Below are positions 1-7,793 of a DNA stretch of 64,000 bases, in pieces; within the stretch, counting starts at the first letter, position 1; the number at the start of each line of letters is the position of its first letter. Source of the DNA: JBDGPU01 sp042219525 (GTDB taxonomy: Archaea > Halobacteriota > Halobacteria > Halobacteriales > Haloferacaceae); the NCBI GenBank assembly GCA_042219525.1, contig JBDGPU010000017.1, forward strand, positions 1-64,000. Direction: 5' to 3'. The translations under genes and the position numbers were made by a program. Below the pieces are notes generated by a model. The model did no database searches. It saw only the letters and a program-made list of their open reading frames with translations, and was not told the DNA's origin.

Positions 1-348
1 GCGTCCCGCTCAGCGGCTGCCCCTTTCAGTCCCACCCAGGAGTGGTGGTCGGGGCCAGCGCTCGCGGCGGTCACCGGGCCGACTTCGCACGCCGGACAGC
101 CGGCGTGAGGTGCAGCTGCGGTGCTGTCGCTGTCGCGGTGCAGATGCGGTCGCGATCCTGGCGGACTGAAAGGGCGACGGCCGGTCGCGCCGCAGGGGAG
201 TCGCTGAGTCGACCCCTATCCGCGGCGGGCGGTGCGGAGAGCCGCGGATATGTCGCTCAGCGACCGCGAGCGGCCGAGGGCTTTCAAGGAGTTTGCGGTG
301 CCGTCGAGTGCAGCAGCGTTTGCACCTGTAAATCCAGATTATAAGCAA
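1..348 (-). repeat. Dispersed repeat element, copy 1 (inverted, cut by window start)
   Basis: Read on the minus strand this stretch matches blocks of 6801-7467 in the same order. Shared blocks are a TATA-like box with a hairpin (308-345), a block ending in CCCTCGGCCG, a block with CGACATATCCGCG, a block with CCCTTTCAGTCCGCCAGG, and a terminal 33-base block at 1-33 that is also present at 7433-7465 and 28223-28255. The terminal block contains the odd palindrome CCGCTGAGCGG. Arginine-rich open frames cross it in several phases, as expected in GC-rich DNA, so I do not call a protein. One of them ends at the same TGA in all three copies. Confidence 0.8.
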
Positions 349-492
349 CAGTGGCCGAATGCTTTCCGTCTGTTCCAGTCCAGAGCACCAGCGTCTGCAC
401 CTTAAAACCCGGTTTATAAGCAGGAGCGGAAGAGGGCTTCCGGTCAGTATTGGCTAAAAACAGGCAATGCACCTATAAACCGATGTATAATG
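308..492 (-). repeat. Tandem TATA-box plus hairpin units (three copies, about 72-75 bp apart)
   Basis: On the minus strand three units follow each other: a TATA-like box (486-492, 413-420, 339-345), 12-13 bases, then a GTGCA-type motif (ending at 472, 400 and 325). The unit at 308-325 can fold back on itself (GTGCA...TGCAC), that at 383-400 less perfectly, and only the first half is kept near 468-472. The spacing is 72 and 75 bases. The same box-plus-hairpin occurs before element copy 2 (6801-6834). This looks like duplicated promoter and transcript start, but function is not known. Confidence 0.65.
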
Positions 493-588
493 AACACCGA
501 TCCACGGCTGCAGAACCAACAATACTTCGGAAAACACTCCTTAAACGAACTCTCCCAAAATCGACGCTCCGATTCCGACTAACCCGAC

Positions 589-1635
589 TTACCAGGTGTC
601 GTGGAACGTGTCGAACTCGATCGAATCGAGCGGCTTCTCGCCGATGGCGGCCTTGTACTCGCCCGGGGTCAGCATGGGCTTGTGGAACTGCGGGCCGTCG
701 TCGGTCGTGATCCGGGGACACCCCGTGTTCACGAACGCGTCCATCGAGAAGTTGCGGAGGCGGTCCGGCGTGACCTCGTCCATCGTGATGAGGTACGCGT
801 TCTCGTTGTTCTCGACGATCTCCTGGGCCTGCTCCCAGCGACCCTGGCCGATCTTCGTACAGAAGATGACGCCCCAGCGCTCCGCGTCCATCGCCTTGTG
901 GACGGCGGCGTAGCGCTGCTTGAGGAACTTGTCGTGTTCCGCGATCTTCACGACGTTGTTGACGGGGTCGCCGATGACGACGCGCTTGTCCGGGTGCTCC
1001 ATCGCGAGGCCGACGGGGTGGAACTTCCCGCCGCCGACGTACAGCACCTGCTCGGCGTCGATGTCGGCGGAGGCGTAGTTGCATCCGAGCACCTGCCCCT
1101 CCTTCGTGAGGCGGTCGTCACCGCGCCGGGTGTGGACCTCGTAGCCGCGCTCCTCGAGCCACTCCGTCATCTCCTCGAAGCGGTTCATGTGCTGGGCCGT
1201 GGTGACGAGGCCGACGTCGGGGTCATCGTCGGGGTCCGCGAGCTCCTGCTCGACGGCGTCCTCCATGATCGGGAAGGGGTCGACGTTGGAGAACAGTGGG
1301 ACGTAGATGATCTTGTCCGACTCCTTCATCGGCGTGTGGCCGAAGTGGACGAAGACGTCCGTCCGCCGCATGAGGTAGGTGTCGAGGTCGCAGGCGCCGT
1401 AACAGGGCTGCCCGGAGAGCATGAAGGTGACGTCGTCGGGCGCCTGCTCCTCCAGGTCGTCGGCGACGCTCGGGCCGCGTCGCTTCAGTCCCTCGGGGAA
1501 CTGCAGGCCGACGGTCTCCGCGTCGCGCTCCTCGATCTCCTCGATGATGCGTTCGAGTTCGTAATCCCACTCCCTGTCGTGTTGCAAGGCCATCCCAGTT
1601 TTCGTGAGATCGCCATCGGGTGACCCGCGGCTCAT
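589..1635 (-). CDS. dph2: Diphthamide biosynthesis enzyme Dph2 (2-(3-amino-3-carboxypropyl)histidine synthase)
   Basis: Radical-SAM-like enzyme that transfers the 3-amino-3-carboxypropyl group of SAM to a histidine of elongation factor 2, the first step of diphthamide synthesis. The three cysteines that bind the 4Fe-4S cluster in archaeal Dph2 are visible in QPCYGACD, LGCNYAS and NTGCPRI, spread over the three repeated domains. The frame is open back to a GTG at 1653, but the ATG at 1635 lies about 27 bases after a TATA-like TTACTTAA on the minus strand (1661-1670), so a leaderless start at 1635 is preferred. A third candidate is the ATG at 1593. About 348 residues, normal for the family. It stands alone. 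Confidence 0.93.
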   Translation of the reverse strand: MSRGSPDGDLTKTGMALQHDREWDYELERIIEEIEERDAETVGLQFPEGLKRRGPSVADDLEEQAPDDVTFMLSGQPCYGACDLDTYLMRRTDVFVHFGHTPMKESDKIIYVPLFSNVDPFPIMEDAVEQELADPDDDPDVGLVTTAQHMNRFEEMTEWLEERGYEVHTRRGDDRLTKEGQVLGCNYASADIDAEQVLYVGGGKFHPVGLAMEHPDKRVVIGDPVNNVVKIAEHDKFLKQRYAAVHKAMDAERWGVIFCTKIGQGRWEQAQEIVENNENAYLITMDEVTPDRLRNFSMDAFVNTGCPRITTDDGPQFHKPMLTPGEYKAAIGEKPLDSIEFDTFHDTW

Positions 1636-1660
1636 ATACGAACGAATTGCCACCGCCGAC

Positions 1661-1670
1661 GGTTAAGTAA
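1661..1670 (-). promoter_or_regulatory. TATA-like box of dph2
   Basis: TTACTTAACC on the minus strand, 26-35 bases before the ATG at 1635. This is the spacing expected for a leaderless haloarchaeal transcript and it decides the start codon over the upstream GTG. Confidence 0.55.
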
Positions 1671-1844
1671 CCCGTTCGGGCCGTTCGGACGCTAACGACT
1701 GTCGTATCCAGGGACGTGAACGAGGAAAACAGTGACAGTTCGGCTCGGACCGCAGGCGAACAGAGGCCGCGTCCGCGTGGACTCCGGCCCCCGGTGGGTG
1801 CCTCAATTGGTCGTCGACGGCGTAGCCGTCTCTCGGCCCCGCCG

Positions 1845-2315
1845 TCAGTGCCCGGCGACCGCGTCCCGGAATGCGGCCGTGAAGTCCGCGTGATCGAACC
1901 CTTCCACTAGCTCGCCGAGGGACTCCCCGAGTGATGCCTGCCCGGCATCGGGAGCCCCTCGGTGGTGCCCGGTCGCTGCCGCAGTGAACGCGTCGAGCCC
2001 CTCGACGTACGTGAGGCGTTTGAACGCCCGGTCGACGGCCTCACACAGCGCGTCGGACTCGACGGGTTTCTCGACGCAGAGCGCGCTCGGCTCACCGCAG
2101 TTTGCGGTGAGCTCCACGACGCGGTCCGCCTCGAAGTCCGTCGGCGAACCACCGCAGGTCTCCGTGTCGACGACGGCAACGTCACCGACGACACCCTCCT
2201 CCCGAGCCTCGCGACAGGTCGGGTCGACGACCTCGACCCGCCGGCCTGCCAGGGCCGCTTCGACGCGACGGTGCGTATCGCGATCGGCTGTCAGGAGGAC
2301 GACGCGTCGTGTCAT
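1845..2315 (-). CDS. Receiver-domain-like protein, possibly HalX type
   Basis: 156 residues. The N-terminal 90 residues look like a response-regulator receiver: a hydrophobic first strand, an Asp after the third strand (VAVVDTE, near residue 50), and a Lys-Pro at the fifth strand (CVEKPVE, near 83). The usual acidic pair after strand one is reduced to a single Asp near residue 11, so phosphorylation is uncertain. The remaining helical part, with a Tyr followed by hydrophobic heptads, resembles the HalX domain of haloarchaeal regulators. There is no DNA-binding domain and no histidine kinase next to it. The function is inferred from fold only. Confidence 0.6.
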   Translation of the reverse strand: MTRRVVLLTADRDTHRRVEAALAGRRVEVVDPTCREAREEGVVGDVAVVDTETCGGSPTDFEADRVVELTANCGEPSALCVEKPVESDALCEAVDRAFKRLTYVEGLDAFTAAATGHHRGAPDAGQASLGESLGELVEGFDHADFTAAFRDAVAGH

Positions 2316-2585
2316 CGGTGTATCTCATCAAAGAGCGCGTACCGGTATAATGCTGCCAGAAGGTTGCGGTGCGTTCACTCCGTTTAGATAGTTTATCGGA
2401 CCGTTTGCAGGCTCATTCCGGTGGCTGGGCGCCGAATCCAATTCCGCTGACGATCTCCCGTGGTCGTCGTGCCGGCATCGATTATCAACGGTGATGCCGG
2501 TCGAAGCGACGGGCGTCAGCCGACGCTCGGGCCAATGCCTCGCCGGAGACGACACGCACAAACGTCGGGGGAACCCATAACGAGT

Positions 2586-3239
2586 ATGCCAGAAATTCCG
2601 CTCGAACACGTTCACGTCGCCCCCGAAGACGCAACTGGCGGCGAGCCCGCCGTCTTCGTGTTGCACGGTCGCGGTGCCGACGAGGAGGACCTGCTGCCGG
2701 TTGCGCGCGAACTGCCCGACGACCTCCACGTCGTCAGCTTCCGCGCGCCCGACCGCCTGCAGGGCGGTTACACGTGGTACGAACTCGACCTCTCCGGTGG
2801 CGGACTCCACCAGAGCCAGCCGGACACCGAGGACTTCCGCCGGAGCCTCGACCTCGTCTCCGAGAGTGTCGACGCCGCCGTCGAGAAGTACGACCTCGAC
2901 GCCGACAACCTCGGACTGCTCGGCTTCAGCCAGGGGGCGATCACGAGCCTCGGCCTCCTGCTCGAGAACCCCGACCGCTACGCCTGGACCGTCGCGCTCC
3001 ACGGCTACCTCGCTGACCTCCACAGCGACCTGGCACCCGAAGGCATCGAGGACAAGCCGGTCTTCGTCGGCGCTGGGACCGGCGACCGCGTGATCCCCAT
3101 CGACCGCGCGGAAGCGGCCGCCGAGCGACTCCGCGAAGTCGGCGCCGACGTCACCTACGAGACGTACGAGGCGGGCCACGGGATCGGGCCGGACGAACTC
3201 AGCGACGTCGTCGCGTTCGTCCAGTCACAGATCGAGTAG
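2586..3239 (+). CDS. Alpha/beta-hydrolase, phospholipase/carboxylesterase family
   Basis: 217-residue serine hydrolase of the carboxylesterase/acyl-protein-thioesterase type (Abhydrolase_2). An oxyanion-hole segment is seen in VLHGRGADEEDL, the nucleophile elbow is GFSQG near residue 120, an Asp follows in GTGDRVIP, and the catalytic His is in AGHGIG near residue 197. The ATG at 2586 is preferred over the upstream in-frame codon at 2460 because the intervening residues have no family character. Cytoplasmic, no signal peptide. The natural substrate cannot be told. Confidence 0.88.
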   Translation: MPEIPLEHVHVAPEDATGGEPAVFVLHGRGADEEDLLPVARELPDDLHVVSFRAPDRLQGGYTWYELDLSGGGLHQSQPDTEDFRRSLDLVSESVDAAVEKYDLDADNLGLLGFSQGAITSLGLLLENPDRYAWTVALHGYLADLHSDLAPEGIEDKPVFVGAGTGDRVIPIDRAEAAAERLREVGADVTYETYEAGHGIGPDELSDVVAFVQSQIE

Positions 3240-3288
3240 TCAATTGACCGGCGAGCGGCGTTCTAAGAGCTGAACACAGACTGTCGAG

Positions 3289-4542
3289 TCAGTCAGTCTG
3301 CTCGTCGACCCACTCAGGTCTCGGCGGGGGCGGAACCTCGTCGATCTTGCTGTACTTGACCTCGATGCGCACCGGTTCGCCGGTCGGCACGTGCGTGTAC
3401 TCCACCCACAGCCGGATCAGGCGCCCGTCGGGAGTGATCGTGGCGACCGCGCGGAAGTTGGTAACCTCGTCCCGGTACCCCTCTGGGTCGCCAGCGGCGG
3501 TTATCCGGTGAACGGTCACGCCGGATTGCCGGACCGTCTCGACGCTCGTTTCGTTGGCCTTGAGCGCTCCCAGGTAGATCCGATTGACGAAGGCCTCGAC
3601 GGCGACGACGATGGACCGGCCCGAAAGCGGCGTTTGTGAGTAGCTCGAATCGTTCTCCGTTTCGACCAGCCGGTGTCGGGTGCTCCCATCGGCCCAGTAC
3701 CGAACCGTTCGGTTGGCCCGGCTCCCGTTCTGGAGTTCGACCACCTGAAAGGTCGTGTTGAAGCGGGTCGACGAGTGGAAGTAGCCGGTTACCCTGTGCT
3801 GGACGATTCCCGGTAACGTCGTGGTGTTTCCGGGGCCGCGATAGAACGTCTCGACCCGTCGCTCGCGGTTCTCGATGGCGGTCCGATGAGCTGCCGCTAA
3901 CTCGCTCGCGTTCTGGACGCCGGCGCCGTCGAGTCCGGCGGGATAGGCATCCGTCGACTCGTCCGTCGCCGTCGACACCGACGAACCAGCGGACTCGGTG
4001 GGGGTCTGGTCCGCCGGCTCCGGGGTCGGGAACTCCTCGGTTCGCTCCTCTGCGAAGGGCCCGCCGACGCCGGAGATGGCGACCACCGCGCCGACGGCGA
4101 CGACGATGGCCACCAGCACGACGACCCGTGAGTAGTCGGGGCCCGAATCGGGCGCGCTCGGCGGGACGGTCAGCTCCGTGTCGAGGTACTCACGGGCGAT
4201 CCGGTTGCCGTCCTCGCGGTCGACGCCGTAGAGCAACTGCTCGTGGATGTCCGCAGGCCTCAGCAGCTCCGCGTCCATCGAGGTCGTGACTGACTCCGCG
4301 CGGCCGGTGAGGGGGCCGGTCGCGACGAGGACGTCCGCGTCGGGCGGGGAACGCGCGAGCGGTCCGACGACCCCGATGGTGACGGTTTCGCCATTGCGCT
4401 CCGCGACGATAACTTCGGCTTCGTCGTCGACGTGGGTGTCGAAGCCACGCGCTTCCCAGAGGTCGGCGAGGAGGGCGCGTTTGGTCGCAGCCCACTGCCA
4501 GCGGAACTTTCGAGCAAACGTCGACGCCGAGAGCGGGGGCAC
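3289..4542 (-). CDS. Haloarchaeal membrane protein: nuclease-like N-terminus, one TM segment, lipoprotein-type C-terminus
   Basis: About 417 residues. Residues 1-110 carry an alpha/beta segment with charged strands (GFDTHVDDEAEVIVAERNG) that recalls restriction-endonuclease-like folds, but no complete catalytic set is evident. One strong transmembrane helix follows (VVVLVAIVVAVGAVVAI), then a Thr/Ser/Pro-rich linker and a 200-residue extracytoplasmic domain with several N-x-S/T sites. That domain resembles the LolA-like folds of haloarchaeal lipoproteins. The GTG at 4542 is chosen because TTTAT lies about 25 bases before it; the frame stays open to 4983 but that part opposes the ylbF-like gene. 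Function unknown. Confidence 0.7.
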   Translation of the reverse strand: MPPLSASTFARKFRWQWAATKRALLADLWEARGFDTHVDDEAEVIVAERNGETVTIGVVGPLARSPPDADVLVATGPLTGRAESVTTSMDAELLRPADIHEQLLYGVDREDGNRIAREYLDTELTVPPSAPDSGPDYSRVVVLVAIVVAVGAVVAISGVGGPFAEERTEEFPTPEPADQTPTESAGSSVSTATDESTDAYPAGLDGAGVQNASELAAAHRTAIENRERRVETFYRGPGNTTTLPGIVQHRVTGYFHSSTRFNTTFQVVELQNGSRANRTVRYWADGSTRHRLVETENDSSYSQTPLSGRSIVVAVEAFVNRIYLGALKANETSVETVRQSGVTVHRITAAGDPEGYRDEVTNFRAVATITPDGRLIRLWVEYTHVPTGEPVRIEVKYSKIDEVPPPPRPEWVDEQTD

Positions 4543-4675
4543 ACCCGATGCGACGGACTGCGGATAAACAAGTGTTCCCCCACTGTGGGGGATCCCGGCT
4601 TCGGATTCGGCGATTCCGGCCTTCGGATTCGACAGTTCCGGCAGGTTGAAACGCGCGCGACCGTAACCGCCATCT

Positions 4676-5050
4676 ATGAGCGCTGAACAGCTGACCATCG
4701 AGGACCTCGGTCGGCAGCTCGGCGAGCGGATCGCTGAGACGCCGGAATACCAGCGGTTCGAATCGGCCCAGGAAGCCGTCGAAAACGACGAGGACGTCCA
4801 GGAGCAGATCGCGGAGTTCGAGCAGCTCCGTGAGGAGTTCATGACAGCTCGCCAGTCCGGGCAGGCGACCCAGTCGGACCTCCACCGCGTGCAGAACGCC
4901 CAGGAGGAGCTCCACTCCATCCCCGTGATGGAGGAGTTCCTCGAAGCGCAGGCGGAGCTGGAGGAGTCGCTCGAAGCCGTCAACGAGGCGATCTCCGAAC
5001 CCCTCGCCGTCGACTTCGGCGGCGAGGCCGGCGGCTGCTGTCAGAACTGA
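4676..5050 (+). CDS. YlbF/YmcA-family protein
   Basis: 124 residues, almost all helix, matching the Com_YlbF (DUF964) fold: an N-terminal segment with TPEYQRF and a long amphipathic helix pair. In Bacillus the family binds RNase Y and carries Fe-S clusters; in haloarchaea the role is unknown. The last residues GGCCQN contain two adjacent cysteines that could bind metal. It starts 133 bases from the divergent membrane-protein gene, so the two share one promoter region. Confidence 0.82.
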   Translation: MSAEQLTIEDLGRQLGERIAETPEYQRFESAQEAVENDEDVQEQIAEFEQLREEFMTARQSGQATQSDLHRVQNAQEELHSIPVMEEFLEAQAELEESLEAVNEAISEPLAVDFGGEAGGCCQN

Positions 5051-5191
5051 ACACACCACGTTTCCGGAGGCCGACGACCGCGTCGGCGGTCTCTCACGTC
5101 GACTCGTTCGACTCCACTTTTCCACGATGCCGACTACCGAGTCGCGTCGCCCCCGACGTACCCTTTTCACCGATAACGCGCCAGAGGACGT

Positions 5192-5917
5192 ATGCTCGCT
5201 ATCGCCGGGGGCAAGGGTGGCTGCGGAAAGACGATGACAGCGCTCGGTGTCGGCGCCGCGCTGCCCGGCCGACCTCTCGCCGTCGACGCCGACTGGGATC
5301 TCCCGAACCTCCATCGGCTCGCGGCGGTGTACCGGGATCGGGACGAGGACGGAAACCAGAGGCAGGACGCGCGCGTCTCCAGTTGCTCTGCAACTCCGGC
5401 TATCGACACGGAACCCGTACGAATCGAGCGGCTCGGTGGATTGACTATCGTCCCGGCCCCGGAGACACGGAGCGAGTGCGATGTCGCCGACTGGTTAGCG
5501 CGAATCCGCGGGGTCGAGATCGGCGCGTGCGGGAAAGGCGACGGAGGGGAAATCGACTGCGGGCACGTCGACAGCGGGCAGATCGTCGTCGACTGTCCGG
5601 CCGGCGCGAGTCCCGATGCGACGGCGCCGCTATCGGTCGCGGACGCGACGCTGCTCGTGACGACGCCACAGCCGGCAGCGATACGCGACACGATGAAGAC
5701 GGCCGCGATGGCGCGCACGCTGGATGCGCCCCCGGTCGGGACGGTCGTCTGCGGCGCCGACTCACCGCCTGACGGCATTCAGGCCGCGCTGGACGCGCCT
5801 GTCGTCGGCTGTATTCCAACTGCGGACCCGCCCGTGCTGGATCAGTCCGGTGTCGCGTCCGCATACCATGCGGTCGCGAAGGAAGTCACTCAGATCCGCC
5901 GCAGCCCAGACTGCTGA
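5192..5917 (+). CDS. MinD/ParA-like P-loop ATPase
   Basis: 241 residues. The deviant Walker A motif of the MinD/ParA group is at residues 6-14 (GGKGGCGKT, with the signature Lys at 8), followed by VDADWDLPNLH (Asp 33-35) and a Walker B-like IVVDCPAG. The C-terminus has no amphipathic membrane-targeting helix of the bacterial MinD type. It is followed by the KaiC-like gene. Shorter than usual (about 260 residues). The cargo or membrane partner is unknown. Confidence 0.85.
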   Translation: MLAIAGGKGGCGKTMTALGVGAALPGRPLAVDADWDLPNLHRLAAVYRDRDEDGNQRQDARVSSCSATPAIDTEPVRIERLGGLTIVPAPETRSECDVADWLARIRGVEIGACGKGDGGEIDCGHVDSGQIVVDCPAGASPDATAPLSVADATLLVTTPQPAAIRDTMKTAAMARTLDAPPVGTVVCGADSPPDGIQAALDAPVVGCIPTADPPVLDQSGVASAYHAVAKEVTQIRRSPDC

Positions 5918-6016
5918 TTGTCGGCGGCCGGCAGCGTGTTCTGGGTGACGCTGGAAAGCCGGATGTCAGACGAAAGCGGTGGATCCGGGGCCCTCGCCAC
6001 CCTTCGCGCCGATAAA

Positions 6017-6025
6017 CAATTAACC
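6017..6025 (+). promoter_or_regulatory. TATA-like box before the KaiC-like gene
   Basis: CAATTAACC lies 22-30 bases before the ATG at 6047, and GGAGG occurs at 6028-6032. It supports the start at 6047 over the in-frame codons at 5918 and 5963. Confidence 0.4.
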
Positions 6026-6046
6026 CTGGAGGACTTTTTCTTGTGC

Positions 6047-6670
6047 ATGAAACGGCTTCCGACCGGGATCAACGTTCTCGACCGCCAGCTAGGCGGTGGG
6101 ATCCCGGCCGGGAGTATCGTCACGCTGACGGCCGACCCTGCGAGCCAGTCGGAACTGTTCCTCTACGAGATCACCTCGGCCCGCGGAACGCTGTACCTGA
6201 CGTCGATCCGCTCGGAGCAGGCGGTGCGTGACGGGATGGAGAAGACGAAGACGCGCGTCGGGTCGCCGACCGTCCGCGACGTCGGCGGCGACGCCGCGCT
6301 CGATCAAGCGAACAGCCTGGTGTCAACGCTCCCGGAGGAGGCGAACCTCATCATCGACGTGCTCGACCCCCTCGAACGGTCGGAGCACTCCCGCTACCGC
6401 CGGTTCCTCAACGAACTGCAGACGCACATGGTCAACACCGGCGGGATTGCGGTATTGCACGCCCTGAAAGGCCAGATGATCCCCGAGAACCGGGACATGA
6501 CCAAGAACGTCTCGGACGTCGTTTTCGACCTCAGAACGACGATCACTGCAAACGAGGTCGAGAACCGCCTCGCGGTTCCGAAGTTCCGCGGTGGTGCTGC
6601 CCTGGAGGAGCCGGTGAAGCTGCAGCTAGCCGACTCCGTCACCATCGATACGAGTCGGGATATCGCGTAA
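6047..6670 (+). CDS. KaiC/RecA-like protein lacking a Walker A motif
   Basis: 207 residues from the ATG at 6047 (alternatives 5963 or TTG 5918). The opening RLPTGINVLDRQLGGGIPAG is typical of KaiC/RadA-like domains. Where the P-loop GxxGxGKT should stand the sequence is ADPASQSEL, so ATP binding is doubtful. A Walker B-like strand is present (LIIDVLDPLE). Haloarchaeal genomes carry such degenerate KaiC-like proteins, sometimes called HTR-like. It lies 129 bases after the MinD-like ATPase, so it could act as a non-catalytic partner or sensor. Confidence 0.72.
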   Translation: MKRLPTGINVLDRQLGGGIPAGSIVTLTADPASQSELFLYEITSARGTLYLTSIRSEQAVRDGMEKTKTRVGSPTVRDVGGDAALDQANSLVSTLPEEANLIIDVLDPLERSEHSRYRRFLNELQTHMVNTGGIAVLHALKGQMIPENRDMTKNVSDVVFDLRTTITANEVENRLAVPKFRGGAALEEPVKLQLADSVTIDTSRDIA

Positions 6671-6800
6671 GGACGTACCTGATTGTTTTCACTTCTCTGC
6701 GTGAAGCTGGAGTGCCAGTGGTCGCCTTTGCTTATAAATCAGCTAGTCCAGGCGCTATCGTTTTCGAGATTAAAATCTGAAAAGTTCTCTACCCTGTCAT

Positions 6801-6834
6801 TTATAAAACGGACAGGTGCAGACATTGCTGCACT
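6801..6834 (+). promoter_or_regulatory. TATA-like box and 6-bp-stem hairpin at the head of element copy 2
   Basis: TTTATAAA at 6801-6808 is followed after 8 bases by GTGCAGACATTGCTGCAC (6817-6834), a perfect 6-base-pair stem (GTGCAG/CTGCAC) with a 6-base loop. The same arrangement is found three times on the minus strand at 308-492. This could be a promoter with a structured RNA 5' end. Confidence 0.5.
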
Positions 6835-7175
6835 TCTCAGCACCGCGAACCCCCAGAAAGCCCTCGGCCGCTCGCGGTCGCTGTCCTCGAAAATCGGAGA
6901 TTTTCGGGCTCCGAGAAATCTTCGATTTCTCGCGAAGCGACATATCCGCGCCTCTCCGCACCGCCCGGCGCGGATAGAGGTCGGCTCAGCGACTCCCCTT
7001 CGGCGCGACCACTGGAAGACGGTCCGGGCGTTCCGTTGCGTCTCTCCGCACCGCCCGACGGACGGGTCCGGGCTGCGACTTCCATGGTCTCGTTCGCTTC
7101 GTCGCCGGCGCGCTGGAAGCGCGCCGGCTGCCCGAGGGACCTCCGGTCCCTCGCCGCTCACGAGAGCGGCCATCG

Positions 7176-7445
7176 CCCTTTCAGTCCGCCAGGACCGCGA
7201 TAGCGACAGCAACCGCGACGGCACCGCGACCGCGACAGCACAGCAACCGCAATGCCTCAGTCCTCCCCAGCCTCGGTCGGGGCGGGCCGGCATCGCACTG
7301 CTCGGCGCGCCCCGCCCTCCCTCGCACGCGTTGCTCGCGCGCGCCAACCGCTCCGCAACGCACGCCGGGAAGCCGGCGAGCGACGACCGCCGAAGAACCG
7401 CCGCGAGCGACGCCCGGCCACCACTCGCGGGTGGGACTGAAAGGG
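7176..7445 (+). repeat. Long-range inverted repeat inside element copy 2
   Basis: CCCTTTCAGTCC (7176-7187) is the exact reverse complement of GGACTGAAAGGG (7434-7445); 246 bases lie between. Copy 1 keeps the same pair at 21-32 and 163-174 with only 130 bases between. A transcript could close a large loop with a 12-base-pair stem. Copy 3 has only the right arm. Confidence 0.65.
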
Positions 7446-7554
7446 GCAGCCGCTGAGCGGGACGCCCTGCGACGCTAGCACCGCAATCCCGGCGAGCGAC
7501 CGAACGGAGTGAGGGAGCGAGGCGGGTGAGGAGCGCAGCGAGCAGCGCGACCGC

Positions 7555-7676
7555 CTCAGCGGCTGGGGCTTTCTGGGCATGCTGAGTGGTGTCGCAAGCG
7601 ACGACAACCAAACGTACCACGCAGAAAGCGACCGTCTCAACGGCTGGGGCTTTCTGGGCATGCTGAGTGGTGTCGC
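7555..7676 (+). repeat. Pair of about 41-bp modules, 81 bp apart (locus A)
   Basis: Two modules, 7555-7595 and 7636-7676, share GGGCTTTCTGGGCATGCTGAGTGGTGTC exactly. The first begins CTCAGC and contains GCTGAG, so it can form a stem. The 81-base period is a multiple of three; one frame reads LSGWGFLGMLSGVA, then LNGWGFLGMLSGVA, and stops at 7692. The same pair, in the same order, occurs at 28388-28506. Upstream, GAGGAGCGCAGCGAGCAGCGC is also shared by both loci. Confidence 0.75.
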
Positions 7677-7793
7677 TCGCGACGATAATCGATAACCCGA
7701 AAAAGAGCGAGTTATCTGCGACTCGGAATTTCCGAGTTACACGCTATATAACGAATACCGCGAAACCGAGAATTCCGTCGTCTGAAACTGCTC

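Larger units (their letters stand above)
6727..7467 (+). repeat. Dispersed repeat element, copy 2 (longest)
   Basis: Gene-poor stretch matching copy 1 (reverse complement of 1-348) in block order and the end of copy 3. It begins with two TATA-like units (6731-6740 and 6801-6834), then the CCCTCGGCCGCTCGCGGTCGC block (from about 6858), an insertion relative to copy 1 around 7010-7160, the CCCTTTCAGTCC block (7176-7187) and the 33-base terminal block (7433-7465). An arginine-rich open frame spans 6683-7456 on the plus strand and another large one lies on the minus strand. Neither has the acidic composition of haloarchaeal proteins, so I treat the element as non-coding or of unknown coding status. 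Confidence 0.78.

Noticed and set aside
6683..7456. 257-codon Arg-rich frame across repeat element copy 2
   Set aside because: Composition is basic and Pro/Arg-rich, opposite to haloarchaeal proteins, and comparable frames exist on the other strand. The shared TGA in all three copies is noted but does not prove coding.
7176..7465. CRISPR-like repeat (GGGACTGAAAGGGGC)
   Set aside because: It looks a little like haloarchaeal CRISPR repeat ends but occurs once per element without regular spacers, and no cas genes are in the window.
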